From contig VCMS01000206.1 of the NCBI GenBank assembly GCA_022539475.1, positions 1-64,000 on the forward strand: DNA of 64,000 nucleotides, in the 5' to 3' direction. Shown here one piece after another: positions 61,189 to 64,000 of this stretch. This stretch comes from Gracilaria domingensis (lineage: Eukaryota > Rhodophyta > Florideophyceae > Gracilariales > Gracilariaceae). A model generated the notes under the pieces. The model did no database searches, was not told where the DNA came from, and saw nothing but the letters and a program-made list of their open reading frames with translations. Every line of letters begins with the position of its first letter. The stretch's first letter is position 1. Made by a program: the position numbers and the translations under genes.

Positions 61189-64000
61189 CTACCACTCAAT
61201 CTCGCACACGGGCCTCAAGTTGGCGTCGCAGAATACGTTGGCACCATCGCTGGTGCGAATGAGACGGCACTCGAATGTGCCCAACCACATCGGCCCGCTC
61301 TCAGACCAACACCATGCCTCGTCTTCAGCCAAACTGCTGCCCCAAGTGACGTGCAAGGAGCTGACGGCGTGGTCGTCGGGCGCGAGCAGCGCGCCGACGC
61401 GCCGCCCGAGCTGCACGTCGCACAGCGCCATGCGGCGGCTGCCCAGCTGGCACAGCACGCGCGTGCCGTCGGCGTTGACGCCCACGCGGCGGACGCCTTC
61501 GCCCAGCTGGAGCGGCGCGCACACGCGCGCGCCGCTGCGCGCGTCGCACACGTGCAGCGCGCCATCAGCCGTGCCGAACGCCACGCGCGAGCCGTCGGCG
61601 CTCATCGCCACGCTGCCCACGTGCGCGGCGCGCTCCGCCATGCGCCGCGCCTCCGCCGGCGCGCGCTGCAGCCGCCACACCCACAGCGCGTACTCGAGAA
61701 GCGGCCTGCCCGCGTGGTGGTACGACGCGTACGCCACGCGCGCGCCGTCGCCGCTGAACGCCACCCCGCCCGGCCAGCCGTCGCGCAGCCGGTGCTGCGC
61801 CACCTCCGCTCTGCTGTCCGCCTCCCACACGCGCAGCGTCCCGTCGAGCGATCCGGACGCCACTCGCCTCCCGTCGAAGCTCAGCGCAACGCACTCCACT
61901 CGGGCGCGTCCCGCCAGCGGCTGCCCCACCGCCTGCCCGCTCGCAGCGTCCCACACTTGCAGCGTTGCCCCCCCCGACGCGCAAACCACTCGCCTGCCAT
62001 CGTCGCTGATCGCAACGCATTCCACCCCGACAATGTCACCGCCGCGAGGCTCAAACGGCCGACCTTCCCTTCCCACCTCCCATATCCGCAACGTCGAATC
62101 AGCTGTCCCACAAATCACCTCCGTTCCGTCGCTGTCAAACGCCACGCATGTGCAGGGATTCCTGGCCGTCAGATGGTGCTCCTCCATTTGCTCCCCGCTC
62201 TCCGCCTTCCATATTCGCACCGTTCCGTCCTCCTCCCCGGACGCCACCTGCTTTCCGTTCTCACTAAACCCCACGCACCGCACACAGCCAACGTCACCCA
62301 TTTGAAGCTGTCCCACCGTCATTCCGCTCCCAACTTCCCGTATCCGCACCGTTCCTGTTCTTACACTTCCGGACACTTCCCCCGTCCCGCACACTACTCG
62401 CGTCCCGTCCTCGCTGAAAGCAACGCAGTACACACCACCATCTTCGCAAGGCTGTGTTACTGCAATCAGCGGCTGTCCTACCGCCTCACCGCTTCCAACC
62501 TCCCATATCCGAACAGTTCCGTCCCCTGATCCAGACACCACTCGACTCCCGTCCCTACTCAACGCAACGCACCAAACTGCAGCGGTGTGGCCCTCCAGGG
62601 CTTGTCCCACCATCTCTCCGTTCTCAACATTCCATATTCGAATAGTTCTGTCGGCTGACCCAGTTGCCACCCGAGTACCGTCATCGTTGAGCGTAACATC
62701 ATAGATCGTGTTGTCGTGGGCCTTGAACGTTGTGCATAGTAAGCACGTTTCTGCATCCCACACAAAAACTCTCCCACCCACATCCCCAACCGCAACGATT
62801 CTTAGGTTGGTAGATACTGCTGCCTTGAAAGCGCCCGCAACTTTTTCCACTTCCGTTTGAAACTTTCTTGTTTTCTGCAACCCGATCTTACGGTCATAAG
62901 ACATCCAATATAAATCGAAGTCCAACCTGTTTTGCAGTACAGCGTAAACGTGATGACCCCGGACAAATGAACAAAGAACTCGAAACTCGTCTTCCAAATC
63001 TATCACCTCTTTCGAACCTTCATTTGCCTGTTGTAACAATCCCGCCGACGCCTTGGCCCATGGCCTGGGAGCACATTCTTCAATCTTTGCAACAAAACTT
63101 TTCGTTCTTTCGCAAATCTGCGCGTGTCGTAGCAATCTTCCATGCACTTGGAACCACGCTTCGCGTGTGTTGTGCACAACAAACGTATGACTCATCTGAG
63201 CCGCTTGGCGAACTGCCTCCAAATGAGTCATGTGGCTCCTTGTGTCAGAGTCTGTGCTGCACAAAGCTGATTTGCCCCACTCAATGTCCTCATTCACATA
63301 GAACATGCCGCTCTCTTGGAGGCGCATCACAACCCAGTTTGGTTGCGAAAGCAACCACAGTAGCTCTTCCAGGGAGCCGGATTCGTATAGCAGTCGACAC
63401 AGATTGTCCAAGATGTAACTGTCATCTTCAAACCTCCACCACGCCCAACGAACTTCTCTTCTCGATTCCTTAGCATCATCAACATCATTGCCTTCAATCT
63501 CACGGTCTTCACTACCTCCACAACATATCATTGCATGCTTCAATAGTCGTGTCAGTCTTGTCTCTCTTCGTCCGGAAATCGCCAGATCGGTTGACATTCG
63601 TCTATCGACCACAACTTCTAATTCCATTTCTCGAGCTCTTTCCTTGTAGTTTCCAATCAACGTCTTGAAACATTCCGTTCTCAATTGTTCCGACGTCCTA
63701 TCAACGGCCAGGTCTAAAACAAGATCGTGAATCTCAATGTACGTACGGCCTTCATCTTCCCTTCGAATTCGCACAACCGACACATCGTACAGCTTCTTGG
63801 CCCACTTCATCGTTTCTCTCAAGTCCTTTGCGCCCCACAAACATTGCAACATCAACAAAGGAATGTCTTGCTTCTTCCGAACAATGCATAACTTCTCAAA
63901 CTTTTCCTTAAACCCTCCCTCATTTCCCAACGCCTTCAACGAACTGTCCACGATCAGTCCCAGTTTCCCATGCCGGTCTTCATCAACTTCATTGATGGTA
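61189..64000 (-). CDS. NB-ARC/WD40 STAND protein, C-terminal part
   Basis: The open frame runs to the window edge. The GTG at 63951 is internal, not a real start. The first 100 residues look like the end of an NB-ARC ATPase and its winged helix (LGLIVDSSLKALGNEGGF, IPLLMLQCLWG, YIEIHDLVLDLAVDR). A helical linker with WWRFEDDSYILDNLCRLLYE and AQICERTKSFVAKIEECAPR follows. From about 62860 to the stop come 12 or more WD40 repeats, for example DDGTRVATGSADRTIRIWNV, RDGSRVVSGSGDGTVRIWEV and FDGRRVASGSLDGTLRVWEA, enough for two propellers. APAF-1 has this order: nucleotide switch, then a propeller sensor. Such proteins usually oligomerise on ligand sensing in cell death or defence. The N-terminal effector domain is outside the window. 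Confidence 0.92.
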   Translation of the reverse strand, partial: TINEVDEDRHGKLGLIVDSSLKALGNEGGFKEKFEKLCIVRKKQDIPLLMLQCLWGAKDLRETMKWAKKLYDVSVVRIRREDEGRTYIEIHDLVLDLAVDRTSEQLRTECFKTLIGNYKERAREMELEVVVDRRMSTDLAISGRRETRLTRLLKHAMICCGGSEDREIEGNDVDDAKESRREVRWAWWRFEDDSYILDNLCRLLYESGSLEELLWLLSQPNWVVMRLQESGMFYVNEDIEWGKSALCSTDSDTRSHMTHLEAVRQAAQMSHTFVVHNTREAWFQVHGRLLRHAQICERTKSFVAKIEECAPRPWAKASAGLLQQANEGSKEVIDLEDEFRVLCSFVRGHHVYAVLQNRLDFDLYWMSYDRKIGLQKTRKFQTEVEKVAGAFKAAVSTNLRIVAVGDVGGRVFVWDAETCLLCTTFKAHDNTIYDVTLNDDGTRVATGSADRTIRIWNVENGEMVGQALEGHTAAVWCVALSRDGSRVVSGSGDGTVRIWEVGSGEAVGQPLIAVTQPCEDGGVYCVAFSEDGTRVVCGTGEVSGSVRTGTVRIREVGSGMTVGQLQMGDVGCVRCVGFSENGKQVASGEEDGTVRIWKAESGEQMEEHHLTARNPCTCVAFDSDGTEVICGTADSTLRIWEVGREGRPFEPRGGDIVGVECVAISDDGRRVVCASGGATLQVWDAASGQAVGQPLAGRARVECVALSFDGRRVASGSLDGTLRVWEADSRAEVAQHRLRDGWPGGVAFSGDGARVAYASYHHAGRPLLEYALWVWRLQRAPAEARRMAERAAHVGSVAMSADGSRVAFGTADGALHVCDARSGARVCAPLQLGEGVRRVGVNADGTRVLCQLGSRRMALCDVQLGRRVGALLAPDDHAVSSLHVTWGSSLAEDEAWCWSESGPMWLGTFECRLIRTSDGANVFCDANLRPVCEIEW

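Noticed and set aside
61351-62529. Plus-strand ORF of 392 codons opposite the WD40 repeats (and one of 415 codons at 61058)
   Set aside because: Mirror frames of the GC-rich WD repeats. The minus strand has clear WD motifs and the plus strand shows only His/Arg/Pro-rich filler.
1-64000. CRISPR arrays, bacterial operons, rRNA or tRNA genes
   Set aside because: Looked for and not seen. Repeats here are LTRs, palindromic motifs or inverted repeats, and all recognised genes are eukaryotic or transposon-borne.

Overview
The window is eukaryotic nuclear DNA dominated by nested, mostly decayed transposable elements, with a few GC-rich host-like segments between them. A multicellular red alga of the Chondrus type is my best guess. 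It rests on the compact GC-rich genes, the STAND-type NB-ARC/WD40 protein at the right edge, and the mix of chromodomain Ty3/gypsy and algal copia elements. Nothing here proves the species. There is one assembly gap at 16515-16799.

Layout. 1-4960: a foldback repeat, two small unrecognised ORFs and an unrecognised, interrupted plus-strand coding region. 4961-16259: Ty3/gypsy chromovirus E1, inserted in minus orientation, with two 571-bp LTRs. 16.4-32.65 kb: an old copia element in minus orientation, split by a second chromovirus, E2 (18241-30318, plus, 5-bp target duplication CACCC). 32.65-42.0 kb: a third, 5'-truncated chromovirus, E3 (plus), which starts exactly where the copia LTR ends. 42.3-42.9 kb: the C-terminal part of an SRP-receptor-alpha GTPase. 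43.3-48.7 kb: two pogo-type DNA transposons; the first is interrupted by a solo LTR of the E3 family and the second keeps a 504-residue transposase. 49-50.3 kb: an unrecognised GC-rich coding region rich in His, Pro and Ala. 50.4-51.4 kb: the C-terminal part of a hAT transposase. 52.8-61 kb: pieces of at least three algal copia elements, one with a Tudor-like domain after the integrase. 61189-64000: the C-terminal part of an NB-ARC/WD40 protein, open to the window edge.

The most interesting signal is in E1, E2 and E3. Each has ordinary gag-pol with a chromodomain on one strand. Each also has a second, convergent gene on the opposite strand next to the 3' LTR. The three antisense products share sequence motifs and match no family I know; the E1 and E2 products end in Arg-Gly tails, and those two genes have an AATAAA signal just downstream.

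E1 and E2 are also each studded, coding parts included, with their own short palindromic motif: ACCAnnTGGT in E1 and CCGnnCGG in E2. A self-encoded protein that recognises its own element's repeated motif, as VANC anti-silencing proteins do for plant VANDAL transposons, would explain both facts. That is a hypothesis, not a demonstration.
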